Assembly (NCBI RefSeq): GCF_000955955.1
Contig: NZ_JYJG01000055.1
Location: forward strand, 29,983 to 93,982
Reading direction: 5' to 3'
Origin: Lentzea aerocolonigenes
GTDB lineage: Bacteria > Actinomycetota > Actinomycetes > Mycobacteriales > Pseudonocardiaceae
DNA length: 64,000 nucleotides
This document shows, in pieces, positions 1 to 8,434 of this stretch. Every line of letters begins with the position of its first letter. The stretch's first letter is position 1. A program made the position numbers and the translations under genes. The notes below the pieces were generated by a model. That model was not told where the DNA came from. It did not search any database and saw only the letters and a list, made by a program, of their open reading frames with translations.

Positions 1-71
1 ACCAGCTCGTCGGCCACGGGCGACTCGACCCGGTCGGCGTACCAGCGGTCGAAGTCCTCAGCACTCGTCAC
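1..71 (-). CDS. SAM-dependent methyltransferase, N-terminal fragment
   Basis: Only the first 23 codons lie in the window; the gene runs off the left edge. Reading from a GTG at 71, the product begins VTSAEDFDRWYADRV, followed by ESPVADELV. An early FDRWYADR segment followed by SPV-x-DE resembles the start of many actinobacterial class I methyltransferases, which is the only basis for the call. A purine-rich GAGGG lies about 11 bases upstream. The gene is divergent from the P450 at 215. The family assignment is a resemblance rather than a domain match. Confidence 0.45.
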   Translation of the reverse strand, partial: MTSAEDFDRWYADRVESPVADEL

Positions 72-214
72 CCGCCGACCCTCGACATCTGGACCAAAGT
101 ATGACGGCGCGTTAGGCCCTGGGATGACGCGAGCACGCGGCCACGTCGTTATTGTCCGTTCCGGTGGGGACCAGCAGGAACTGACCCCCTTTCCGCCGAA
201 GGGACAGCCGCCTC

Positions 215-1531
215 ATGAGGGACGTCATGCAGTCAGCGACAGGGGTCCGCTCGCGCGTGACCGGATGGATGGGGCGACGCTTTCTCGCGTACCTGAGCAA
301 GACCGGGTTCGACCTCGAGTCGTCGTGGTTCGTCCCGTCACGAGTGCTGGCACCGCTGCGGCGCAACGGGCTGAACCCGGTGCCGGAACTGGCGCGGATG
401 CAGGCGCACGGGCCGATCACGCGGTTGCCGCTGCCGGTGACGGTGTGGCTGGTGACCGGCTACGAGGCGGCCAAGCAGGTGCTGGTGGACAGCGAGTCGT
501 TCAGCAACGACTTCGGCCATTTCCGGGAGATGGGCCTGTTCGCGGACGAGGCGCCGGGCGGGCTGGGGTTCAGCGACCCGCCGGAGCACACCCGGCTGCG
601 CAAGGTGCTGACGCCCGAGTTCACCATGCGCAGGCTGTCGCGCCTGGTGCCGCGGATCGAGGCGATCGTCGCCGACCAGCTCGACCTGATGTCCATGAAG
701 GACGGCCCTGTCGACCTGGTCGAGGACTTCGCCATGCCGGTGCCGGCGCTCACGATCTGCGAGCTGCTGGGCGTGCCCGCGAGTGAGCGCGAGGAGTTCC
801 AGCGGCGCAGTGTTGCCCGGTTCGACCTCGGTGGTGCCGCGACGGCGTCGTTGTCCGCGGTGTCCGAGTCGGTCGTCTACTTCCGCGAGCTGGTGCGGGC
901 GCAGCGCCAGGCTCCGAACGACGGGCTGCTCGGCGAGCTGATCCGCAAGCACGGTGACGAGCTGGACGACGACGAGCTGGCCGGGTTGGCCGACGGGCTG
1001 CTCACCGGCGGTTTCGAGACGACGGCCAGCATGATCTCGCTCGGCACTCTCGCGATGCTGCGCGACCCCGACCTGTTCGCCCGCGTCCGCGATGACGACG
1101 AGGCGATCGGCGGAGTGGTCGACGAGCTGCTGCGGCACCAGTCCGTGGTGCAGGTGGCGTTCCTCCGCGTCGCGCGCAAGGACATCGAGATCGCCGGCAC
1201 TCGGGTGCGCGCGGGGGACATCATGGCGTGCTCGCTGTCGCAGGCGAACCGCGATCCGGGCGTCTACTCCTCGCCGGACGACATCTGCCCGACCCGGTCC
1301 GCTGGGCAGCACCTCGCGTTCGGCTACGGCGCGCACCGCTGCATCGGCGCCGAGCTGGCCAAGATGGAGCTGCGGATCGCCTACCCCGCGTTGGTGCGCC
1401 GGTTCCCCGAATTGCTGCTGGCGGCCGATCCCGCCTCGCTGTCGTTCCGCAAGCTCTCGATCGTCTACGGGCTGCACTCGCTGCCCGTCCACCTCGGCAA
1501 CCACACCAGCCCGATCCGGCCGAGTCTTTAA
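215..1531 (+). CDS. cytochrome P450
   Basis: A cytosolic heme monooxygenase of 438 residues, slightly longer than the usual 400-420 because of a basic N-terminal extension. The heme loop FGYGAHRCIGAELAKMEL places the thiolate ligand at Cys376. The I-helix has GGFETT in place of the usual AGxxTT, and the K-helix ExxR is ELLR in VDELLRH. GAAGGGA lies ten bases before the ATG at 215. An in-frame ATG at 227 with GAGGGA just before it is a possible alternative start. No ferredoxin or reductase gene is adjacent and nothing nearby suggests a substrate, so it may serve a pathway elsewhere. It stands alone, followed by about 135 noncoding bases. Confidence 0.93.
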   Translation: MRDVMQSATGVRSRVTGWMGRRFLAYLSKTGFDLESSWFVPSRVLAPLRRNGLNPVPELARMQAHGPITRLPLPVTVWLVTGYEAAKQVLVDSESFSNDFGHFREMGLFADEAPGGLGFSDPPEHTRLRKVLTPEFTMRRLSRLVPRIEAIVADQLDLMSMKDGPVDLVEDFAMPVPALTICELLGVPASEREEFQRRSVARFDLGGAATASLSAVSESVVYFRELVRAQRQAPNDGLLGELIRKHGDELDDDELAGLADGLLTGGFETTASMISLGTLAMLRDPDLFARVRDDDEAIGGVVDELLRHQSVVQVAFLRVARKDIEIAGTRVRAGDIMACSLSQANRDPGVYSSPDDICPTRSAGQHLAFGYGAHRCIGAELAKMELRIAYPALVRRFPELLLAADPASLSFRKLSIVYGLHSLPVHLGNHTSPIRPSL

Positions 1532-1666
1532 CGGAGTGGCGTGGGGGATGGCCTGATACACCCAACTTTGCGCGGTCGGGGTTGAGGGATCATCCCTCAT
1601 GCCTTCGTGTTCTCGTTCGAAGAGTCTTTACCTACCAACGCAGTCAGCGAACGGAAGGTAAGGACC

Positions 1667-2593
1667 ATGATCCGTCAGGCCATCATCGCCGCCGCCACCC
1701 TCTCGACCCTCGCGCTCCCCGCCGTCGCCCTCGCCGACCCGATCATCGGCCAGCCGGTGCCCTGCACGAAGGTCACCGACCTGGTGGGCCCCGACTTCTC
1801 CGTGAAGCAGTGCGGGGTCAGCGACGTCGACCAGTTCCGCGCGGGTCTGGAGAACAACGGTGGCGCCTACTGCGGTCCGACGTCGCTCTACAACGTGCTG
1901 CATTACTGGGCGCACGAGAAGAACGCGCCAGTCGGCTGGCTCACCACGAAGGTCAAGGACCTCGACCCGCAGGACCAGGCCGACTACAACGTGATCACCA
2001 ACTCGGTGGGGCGGATCGGCGTGGACGCCAAGTACACCAGCAAGGGCACGAACCTGGGCAACCTGCGCGCCGCCTGGAACATCGCGACCAAGCCCGCCCG
2101 TGACGCCGGCTGGAGCACCGCGACCTCCGGAATCGACACCAACATCTCCGCGGACTTCGCTGGTGACCTGGCGCGCAAGCTCGCCCGCGGCCCTGTGCAG
2201 ATGGTGTACGGGCGCTACTCGGACGGCCCGGCGGACAGCCTGCAGCGCGGCGGCGGCCACATCGTGACCGTGGTGTCCGTCGACGGTTCCTTCGACGGCA
2301 CCACGGTGCAGGTCCGCTACATGGACCCCGGTCGCGCCTCCGACCACGGCATCGGCGACTACCTCAAGACCCAGTCCGACTACGCGACGGTCAATGCCAC
2401 GTTGACGAAGAAGACCGTGGTCGAGTGGATCCCGACGAAGAACAACCCGGAGAACGACCTCGGTGACATCGCCATCCCGGGCACCTTCCGCACGGTGACG
2501 CGCTGGCAGCTCACCACGCCCGGCTCGACCGCGACCACCACGCAGCTGGTGGAGGGCTTCAGCTGGTTCGACATGGCGCCGCCGGTCGGCTGA
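1667..2593 (+). CDS. secreted C39-like cysteine peptidase
   Basis: A 308-residue exported protein. The first 24 or so residues form a signal peptide (MIRQAIIAAATLSTLALPA, cleavage near ALA-DP). The papain-like triad is readable: Cys69 in GGAYCGPTSLYNVL, His198 in GGGHIVTVVSVD and Asp220 in RYMDPG. This matches the C39/BtpA-like layout, in which a GlyHis pair precedes a strand and an Asp. I start at the ATG at 1667, which has GGAAGG upstream; an earlier in-frame start at 1607 would put the signal peptide inside the protein. The stop abuts the stop of the convergent permease (TGA directly followed by TCA). The target is unknown; a role in processing or degrading extracellular peptides is inferred. 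Confidence 0.8.
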   Translation: MIRQAIIAAATLSTLALPAVALADPIIGQPVPCTKVTDLVGPDFSVKQCGVSDVDQFRAGLENNGGAYCGPTSLYNVLHYWAHEKNAPVGWLTTKVKDLDPQDQADYNVITNSVGRIGVDAKYTSKGTNLGNLRAAWNIATKPARDAGWSTATSGIDTNISADFAGDLARKLARGPVQMVYGRYSDGPADSLQRGGGHIVTVVSVDGSFDGTTVQVRYMDPGRASDHGIGDYLKTQSDYATVNATLTKKTVVEWIPTKNNPENDLGDIAIPGTFRTVTRWQLTTPGSTATTTQLVEGFSWFDMAPPVG

Positions 2594-5071
2594 TCACTCC
2601 CGCGTCCCGATCGCGTCGATCGGCTTGGCGCGCAACGACAACCTCGTCGCCACACTGATCGACACGATCCCGAGCAGAGCCGCTCCCGCCAGGACCGCCC
2701 CGTAGACCCAGGGCGGGCCGGCGGGTAGCGGCGTTCCGGTGGAGCCGATCGCCAGCAGGGTCAGGGGCAACGCGGCGACGAGCGTGCCGAAGATCGCGGC
2801 GAGACCGACGGTCAGCAGTGCTTCCGTCCGCATCATCTGCCTGACCTGGCGGCTCTTGGTGCCGACGAGGCGCAGCAGGGCGAACTCGCGACGCCTCGCC
2901 GCCGTGGACATCACCAGCGTGTTGGACACCGAGATCGCCACGTAGCCGAGGATCACGCCGACTGCCACCAGGTTCAGCAGGAACTGGGTCCGCTCGTCAC
3001 CCCGGTCCTGGGCGGTGACGTTGCTTGCGACCGTCAGTCCCGGATAGCGGCTGACCAGTTCGCCGGGCGCGGTTCCGTTGATCAGGACCGCGCTGTCCAT
3101 GCCCGCCCTGGTGTGGGCGCGGGCGTCCTGCGCGTTCAGGACGTGGTCGCCGAACGCCAGCTCGTGCTCGTAGATCGCGACGACCTTGAGCTTCGCGGGT
3201 TGTCCGTCGGCGTACCAGAACTCGGCGGTGTCGCCGACCTTCTTGTTGTTCCAGAACGCATGCGTGTCGCTCAACGCCACTGTGCCGGGCGTGAGGTCCG
3301 TCAGGCTTCCTTCGGTCACGCCGAGGTCGACGGTGCCGGCGGCTTGCGGGTCGATGCCGTTGGCCGGACCGCTGTTCACCTCGACGCTGTCGCCGGATTT
3401 GCTGGCCGTGATGACCTGCGTGCGGACCAGTGACGTCGCCGCGGTGACGCCAGGGGTCTTCCGCGCGGTTTCGGCCACTTCTTCCGGCACTCCGGTCACG
3501 CCGCTGATCACGTGGTCTGCGGTGATCGACTTCGTGGCTTCCTGCTGCACCGCCGCGCCGAACGTGGTCTGGCTGTAGAAGTTCACGACGGCGAACCCGA
3601 TGGCGAGCATCAGCGGCGTGACCGCCGCGGCCAGCCTGCGCGAGTTCTTCGTGACGCTCGCAGCCGCCAGATATCCGCTCGTCCCGGGGAGTTTCGGCGC
3701 GATCATCCGGACCGCCTTGCCGATGACGCGCGGCCCGGTCAGGGTCAAGCCGATGATCAGCACCAGCGCGGCCATCACCGACATCGCCGCCCCGATCTGA
3801 CCGGGGATGAACAACGGAAGCGTGGTCGCCGCCGTGCCGATCGCCATCAGCACGTACCCGATGGTCAGGCGGACGCGGCCGACGTCCTTGCGCTGCACCG
3901 CGGCCTCCCCCAGCGCCTCGACGGGGTTGATGCTCGACGGCCTGCGAGCCGCGCTCCAGGCCGCCAGCCGTGCCGCGCCGAGGCCGATCAGCAGAGCGGC
4001 GACAAGCGGGATCGGGCTGATCGAGAGCTCGAAGTCCTGCGGAACCACGCCGATGTTCGCGAACGCGTTGCGCAGGCCGTGGCTGACCGCGATGCCTCCG
4101 ACGCTGCCGAGGGTGCCTGCGACCGCCGAGACGACGAGCGTTTCGAGGCCGATCATCTTGCGGATCTGGCGCGGGGTGGCGCCGACGGCGCGCAGCAGGG
4201 CGAACTCGCGGCGACGTTGCTCGACGGTCAGCGCCAGGGTGCTGGCCACGACGAAGATCGCGACCAGGACCGCGTAGCCGCCGAACGAGCCCGCGATGAG
4301 CGCGAGGATCGCCTTGGTCTGGCTGACATCGTCGAACTCGGCGGCACTGCGGTCGGCACCGGTCGAGACGGTGACGTGGTCGTTCTTGAGGACGTCCTCG
4401 ATGCGGTCGCCGACGTTGCCCATGACTCCGATGGCGCTGACCTGGTCAGGACTTCCGGCGAGCTCGGTCGCCTTGGCCGCGCTGAAGAACAGGGCGGCCT
4501 GGCGGTCTCCTCGTCCATCCGCAACGCCGCTGACGCGGTACGACACCGGAACCGACCGGGTCATGACGCGGACTTCATCGCCGGGTGCCACGCCTGCCCG
4601 CGCCGCCAGCCCGGAGTCCAGCACGACCTCGTTGTCCGCCGCCGGAGCTTTTCCTGCCTTGAGCGTGAACGGTGCCAGCACCGCCGACTCCCAGTTGTGG
4701 CCGAGTGAAGGCTTCTCCGCCAGCGCCTGACCATCGCTCCCGACCACCACGGCCGGGAAAGTCAGCTCGGCCACCGCGGCCTTCACACCCGGCACCGAGG
4801 CGATCTTGGCAACCAGCGCGGCCGGAATGGCCGGCTGCTCGGCGGCGTGCTCGAACGCGAGCACGTCACCACCTGGCGGACGCACCGTCCGATCGCCGGT
4901 GACGACCACGTCAGCGGCCGCGTAACGCTGGGTCGGCACGCCGCCGCGAAACCCCGACTCCATGAGGATCCCGCAGGCCGCCACCAGGGCCGTGCCGCAC
5001 AGGACCGCGATGAACGCACCCACGAACCCGCTGGTGCGGGCCTTGACCGTCTGCCACGCAAGAGTCAGCAC
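2594..5071 (-). CDS. ABC transporter permease, FtsX/MacB type (two-repeat)
   Basis: An 825-residue integral membrane protein, the permease of a lipoprotein- or peptide-exporter-type ABC system. It has an N-terminal membrane helix (residues about 13-35), a large extracellular MacB-like domain, three FtsX helices around residues 255-385, a further pair of helices, a second extracellular domain, and a final FtsX block after residue 700. The duplicated segment RRREFALLRAVGAT / RRREFALLRLVGTK shows internal duplication, as is standard for the long actinobacterial members. The GTG start at 5071 has GGGGAG upstream. The partner ATPase lies upstream at 5244-5975. Such pairs often export peptides or signal cell-envelope stress; the substrate cannot be read here. 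Confidence 0.9.
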   Translation of the reverse strand: MLTLAWQTVKARTSGFVGAFIAVLCGTALVAACGILMESGFRGGVPTQRYAAADVVVTGDRTVRPPGGDVLAFEHAAEQPAIPAALVAKIASVPGVKAAVAELTFPAVVVGSDGQALAEKPSLGHNWESAVLAPFTLKAGKAPAADNEVVLDSGLAARAGVAPGDEVRVMTRSVPVSYRVSGVADGRGDRQAALFFSAAKATELAGSPDQVSAIGVMGNVGDRIEDVLKNDHVTVSTGADRSAAEFDDVSQTKAILALIAGSFGGYAVLVAIFVVASTLALTVEQRRREFALLRAVGATPRQIRKMIGLETLVVSAVAGTLGSVGGIAVSHGLRNAFANIGVVPQDFELSISPIPLVAALLIGLGAARLAAWSAARRPSSINPVEALGEAAVQRKDVGRVRLTIGYVLMAIGTAATTLPLFIPGQIGAAMSVMAALVLIIGLTLTGPRVIGKAVRMIAPKLPGTSGYLAAASVTKNSRRLAAAVTPLMLAIGFAVVNFYSQTTFGAAVQQEATKSITADHVISGVTGVPEEVAETARKTPGVTAATSLVRTQVITASKSGDSVEVNSGPANGIDPQAAGTVDLGVTEGSLTDLTPGTVALSDTHAFWNNKKVGDTAEFWYADGQPAKLKVVAIYEHELAFGDHVLNAQDARAHTRAGMDSAVLINGTAPGELVSRYPGLTVASNVTAQDRGDERTQFLLNLVAVGVILGYVAISVSNTLVMSTAARRREFALLRLVGTKSRQVRQMMRTEALLTVGLAAIFGTLVAALPLTLLAIGSTGTPLPAGPPWVYGAVLAGAALLGIVSISVATRLSLRAKPIDAIGTRE

Positions 5072-5280
5072 GACTCACCACTCCCCACGAATGCGCCCAT
5101 GCGCCCGGCCACCGTTCCAAGCAACCCGCCCAACAGGCCGGCCAGCGCCCCCACTAACCCGCCTGCACGCCCCAGCACCACGCTCACCGTTCCCCCGCCA
5201 CGTCTCCGCTCCCCAAATCCGCCTGCACACCCCTGCACCGCGCTCACCACTCCCCCAGATGCGTCATGCGCTCGGCGACC
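5063..5280. repeat. imperfect repeats copied from the ATPase 3' end
   Basis: The spacer between the ATPase stop and the permease start holds diverged copies of the end of the ATPase gene. Positions 5158-5200 and 5218-5260 align with the same spacing (60 bp apart; shared core GCCTGCAC then CGCTCACC). Positions 5063-5113, over the permease start, align with 5232-5280, which encodes the last ATPase residues. The simplest reading is an originally overlapping ATPase-permease pair pushed apart by tandem duplication. Confidence 0.6.
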
Positions 5281-5975
5281 TTCTCCGGCGTCGGCGCGTG
5301 CAGCTCCCCAGCCAGCCGCCCGTCCGCGAGGAACAACACGCTGTGCGCAGCAGACGCAGCCACCGGGTCGTGCGTCACCATCAGCACGGTCTGACCCATG
5401 TCGTCCACAATGGACCGAAGCAGCGTCAGCACCTGCGATGCCGTCCGCGAGTCCAACGCCCCGGTCGGTTCGTCGGCGAGCACCACCTCGGGCCGTGCCA
5501 CCAGCGCCCGAGCGATCGCGACCCGCTGCTGCTGACCACCCGAGAGTTCGGCCGGGTGCCGGTCGAGCCGCCCGTCCAGCCCCACCCGGCTGACCACTTC
5601 CCGCAGCCACGCGGAGTCCGCCCGGCGCCCGGCCAGGCGGAGCGGCAGCGTGATGTTCTGCAGCACGGTCAGCGACGGCAGCAGGTTGTAGGCCTGGAAG
5701 ACGAACCCGATCCGGTCCCGGCGCACCTCGGTCAACCGGGCTTCCTTCAAGGCACCGAGGTCGGTCTCGCCGAGCAGCACGCGGCCGGAAGTCGGCCTGT
5801 CCATGCCCGACGCGCAGTGCAGGAAGGTGCTCTTGCCCGAGCCGGACGGTCCCATCACGGCGGTGAAGGTGCCTCGACGGATGCCGACGGTCACCCCGTC
5901 CAATGCCGTCACGGCGCCGCCGCCCGACCCGTACACCTTGCGCACCGCCTGCAGCGACAGCGCGTCTGTCCTCAT
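5244..5975 (-). CDS. ABC transporter ATP-binding protein, MacB/LolD type
   Basis: A 243-residue cytosolic ATPase driving the FtsX-type permease at 2594-5071. The Walker A motif GPSGSGKST (about residues 41-49), signature LSGGQQQRVAIARAL, Walker B VVLADEPTGALD and the H-loop THDPVA are all intact. The ATG at 5975 is chosen because it begins MRTDALSLQAV just before the first core strand; the open frame extends to 6047 without family-like sequence. A TAGGTT box at 6003-5998 could be its -10 element. It is divergent from the large operon starting at 6195 and separated from its permease by about 170 bases of repeats. Confidence 0.92.
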   Translation of the reverse strand: MRTDALSLQAVRKVYGSGGGAVTALDGVTVGIRRGTFTAVMGPSGSGKSTFLHCASGMDRPTSGRVLLGETDLGALKEARLTEVRRDRIGFVFQAYNLLPSLTVLQNITLPLRLAGRRADSAWLREVVSRVGLDGRLDRHPAELSGGQQQRVAIARALVARPEVVLADEPTGALDSRTASQVLTLLRSIVDDMGQTVLMVTHDPVAASAAHSVLFLADGRLAGELHAPTPEKVAERMTHLGEW

Positions 5976-6075
5976 CACGTTGGTCAACACGACCGAAAAC
6001 CTAAGAAGTAGGACCCCTGACCAGCGATCACGCAGGCTGCCCAGCAAGGGGTGGAGCCTGCTCTACCACCGAACG

Positions 6076-6129
6076 GATTCGTCGGCGCGGACGAATCCGG
6101 GCAGCCAGATTCGTCGCGTGCGACGAGGT
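6076..6129. promoter_or_regulatory. two tandem operator-like palindromes before the 11-gene operon
   Basis: Site 1 (6076-6097) is GATTCGTC-N6-GACGAATC, a perfect inverted repeat that extends one base further on each side. Site 2 (6108-6129) is GATTCGTC-N6-GACGAGGT, with the same left arm and spacing and an imperfect right arm. The sites are 32 bp apart, about three helical turns, so a regulator would bind one face. A candidate -10 box TAGCGT lies at 6149-6154, and site 2 overlaps where its -35 would be; no good -35 is visible. The likely binder is the PucR-type protein at 21153, or the regulator of the divergent exporter. This is inference. Confidence 0.6.
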
Positions 6130-6194
6130 GACGCGAGCAGGCCGTACCTAGCGTTGGCGGTGACCGGAGTCACGTCGACGTGGATGAGGCGCGG

Positions 6195-7571
6195 ATGTCC
6201 AAGCTGAGCGAGATCAACGACTGGCTGCAGGAGAACCTCCCCAGGCTGGTGGCCCAGTACGAGGTGCCGGGCGCCACCGTGGCCGTCACCGCGGGCGACG
6301 AGGTGGTCGAGGCCGCCGCGGGTGTGCTGAACAAGAACACCGGGGTCGAGACGACGACCGACTCGCTGTTCCAGATCGGGTCGATCACCAAGGTGTGGAC
6401 GACGACGCTCGCCATGCAGCTCGTCGACGAGGGGTTGCTCGACGTCGACGAGCCGGTGCGGAGCTACCTGCCCGAGTTCCGCATCGGCGACGAGGAGGCC
6501 GCGCGGAAGATCACCGTGCGGCAGCTGATGTGCCACACGTCCGGGTTCGAGGGTGATCTGTTCACCGACACCGGCCGTGGTGACGACTGCGTGGAGAAGT
6601 ACGTCGGCACGCTGCAGGACACCCCGCAGCTGTTCGCGCCGGGTGAGATGTTCAGCTACAACAACGCCGGCTACGTGGTGCTCGGCCGGGTCGTCGAAAC
6701 GCTTCGAGGCAAGCCCTACGACGAGTGCCTGCGCGACCACCTCTTCGCGCCGCTCGGCCTCACCCACGCCGCGACCAGCGCGTACGACGCGATCATGTTC
6801 CGCGCGGCGGTCGGCCACCTCACGCCCGACGAAGCCCAAGGGCCTCAGGTCGCGCCGGTGTGGGCGCTGGTGCGGTCGAACGCCCCGGCGGGCTCGATGC
6901 TGTCGATGTCGGCGAGCGACCTGCTCAAGTTCGCCCGGATGCACATGAGCAAGCAGACCGAGGTGCTGTCACCGGCCGCGATCGAGGCCATGCAACAGGT
7001 TCAGGTGCAGGTGCCGGACCTCGCGCTGATGGGTGACGCGTGGGGTCTCGGCTGGGAGCTGTTCCACTATCCACAAGCGACGGTCATCGGCCACGACGGT
7101 GGCACGATCGGCCAGAACGCCTTCCTGCGCCTGGTTCCCGAGCACGGCGTCGCGGTCGCGTTGCTGACCAACGGCGGCAAGACCGTCGACCTGTACGAGG
7201 AGATCTTCCGGCACGTGCTCAAAGAGCTGGCAGGCGTCGACATGCCCGGCATGCCGGTACCGGCCGAGGAACCGGAGCCGGTCGACGGCAGCAGGTTCAC
7301 CGGCGTTTACGTGTCGTCGGTCGGCGAGCGGGTCGTGACACAGGACGAGGACGGCCGCATCTGGATGGAGGTCATCCCCAAGGGGATCATGGCCGAGCTC
7401 AGCCCCGAGTCCGCCGGCAAGACCGAGCTGGTGCCGTGGCGCAACGACACTCTCGTTGCCGCGGAACGGGTTCACGGCATCCACATGCCGCACGCGTTCG
7501 TCGGCGACGACGGCAACGGCCGCGCGCTTTTCCTGCACACGGGCCGCGCGGACCGGCGGGTGGCCCCGTGA
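6195..7571 (+). CDS. S12-family serine hydrolase (beta-lactamase / D-aminopeptidase fold)
   Basis: First gene of the operon; 458 residues with no signal peptide, so cytosolic. The class C beta-lactamase / S12 triad is present: Ser63-x-x-Lys66 in QIGSITKVW, Tyr155 in FSYNNAGYV and His300 in GHDGGTIGQ. A C-terminal beta domain of about 100 residues (VDGSRFTGVYVSS onward) is typical of S12 peptidases such as D-aminopeptidase and EstB relatives. Its sequence is closely related to the C-terminal half of the fusion protein at 14554 (shared FTDTGRGDDC and KVWTTT blocks). The ATG at 6195 with a GAGGCG site is preferred to the GTG at 6180. The proposed job is hydrolysis of imported peptides with D-residues; an esterase role is possible. 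Confidence 0.88.
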   Translation: MSKLSEINDWLQENLPRLVAQYEVPGATVAVTAGDEVVEAAAGVLNKNTGVETTTDSLFQIGSITKVWTTTLAMQLVDEGLLDVDEPVRSYLPEFRIGDEEAARKITVRQLMCHTSGFEGDLFTDTGRGDDCVEKYVGTLQDTPQLFAPGEMFSYNNAGYVVLGRVVETLRGKPYDECLRDHLFAPLGLTHAATSAYDAIMFRAAVGHLTPDEAQGPQVAPVWALVRSNAPAGSMLSMSASDLLKFARMHMSKQTEVLSPAAIEAMQQVQVQVPDLALMGDAWGLGWELFHYPQATVIGHDGGTIGQNAFLRLVPEHGVAVALLTNGGKTVDLYEEIFRHVLKELAGVDMPGMPVPAEEPEPVDGSRFTGVYVSSVGERVVTQDEDGRIWMEVIPKGIMAELSPESAGKTELVPWRNDTLVAAERVHGIHMPHAFVGDDGNGRALFLHTGRADRRVAP

Positions 7572-8434
7572 TCGCGGACGTCTTCGCCGAAGCAGGCGCG
7601 GAAGGGTTCGTCCACGCCCGCGAAATCGGGACGGACAACGAGTTCTGCCACCACGCCGACGACCCGGTGGTGCTGGCTTCGGTGTTCAAGATCCCGGTGG
7701 CCGTCGCCTACGCCGAAGAAGTCGCCGCGGGACGGCTGGTCGAGACCGAGCGGACCAAGGTCACCTCCCAGTACCGCATCGGCGGCATCGGCACCGCGGG
7801 CTGCGCGGACGACGTCGAGATGAGCTGGCGCGACCTCGCGTTGTTCATGATGACCATGAGTGACAACGCGGCGACCGACGTGATCTTCCACCGCATCGGG
7901 CAGGAAGCGGTCGACAAGGTGCTCAAGAACCTCGATCTGCACCGCACCCGGATCATGGGCTGCTGCGAGGACCTCTTCGCCTCGATGTCGGCCGACCTGG
8001 CGATGACTCCGCTGGAGGCCGAGGAAGCGCTCGGCAACCCCACGTGGGAGCTGATCGAGAAACTGGCCATTGTGGACCCCGAGCGCACGACTTCCTCGAC
8101 ACCGAGGGAGATCACCACGCTGCTGGAGGCCATCTGGACCGACCGCGCGGCCGCTCCCGAGGCGTGCGAACAGGTTCGCCGGATCATGGCCCAGCAGATC
8201 TGGCCGCACCGGCTCAGCTCGGGGTTCCCAGCGGACGTCCAGGTCGCGGCCAAGACCGGCACGCTGCCGAGCGTCCGCAACGAGGCAGGCGTCGTCACCT
8301 ACCCCGACGGCCGCAGCTACGCCGTCGCCGTGTTCACCCGCGCGAAGGCCCTCGACCTGCGGCAACCCGCCGTGGACGCGGTGATCGGCCGCGCCGGGCG
8401 CCTCGCCGTCGACCACCTCCGGAGCACGTCATGA
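7568..8434 (+). CDS. class A beta-lactamase-like serine hydrolase, cytosolic
   Basis: 288 residues, starting at a GTG that overlaps the previous stop (GTGA). It has the penicillin-binding fold signatures Ser38-x-x-Lys41 (ASVFKIP), Ser98-Asp99-Asn100 (TMSDNAATD) and Lys229-Thr-Gly (AAKTGTLPS). There is no signal peptide, which is unusual because true class A beta-lactamases act outside the membrane. A clear ExxLN deacylation motif is not evident, so it may be a D-amino-acid peptidase or amidase rather than a resistance enzyme. Its place between an S12 hydrolase and a peptide importer supports an intracellular catabolic role. The stop overlaps the binding-protein start (ATGA). Confidence 0.85.
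   Translation: MIADVFAEAGAEGFVHAREIGTDNEFCHHADDPVVLASVFKIPVAVAYAEEVAAGRLVETERTKVTSQYRIGGIGTAGCADDVEMSWRDLALFMMTMSDNAATDVIFHRIGQEAVDKVLKNLDLHRTRIMGCCEDLFASMSADLAMTPLEAEEALGNPTWELIEKLAIVDPERTTSSTPREITTLLEAIWTDRAAAPEACEQVRRIMAQQIWPHRLSSGFPADVQVAAKTGTLPSVRNEAGVVTYPDGRSYAVAVFTRAKALDLRQPAVDAVIGRAGRLAVDHLRSTS

Noticed and set aside
7568..8434. Antibiotic-resistance beta-lactamase
   Set aside because: No export signal and embedded in a peptide catabolic operon; resistance is not the simplest role.
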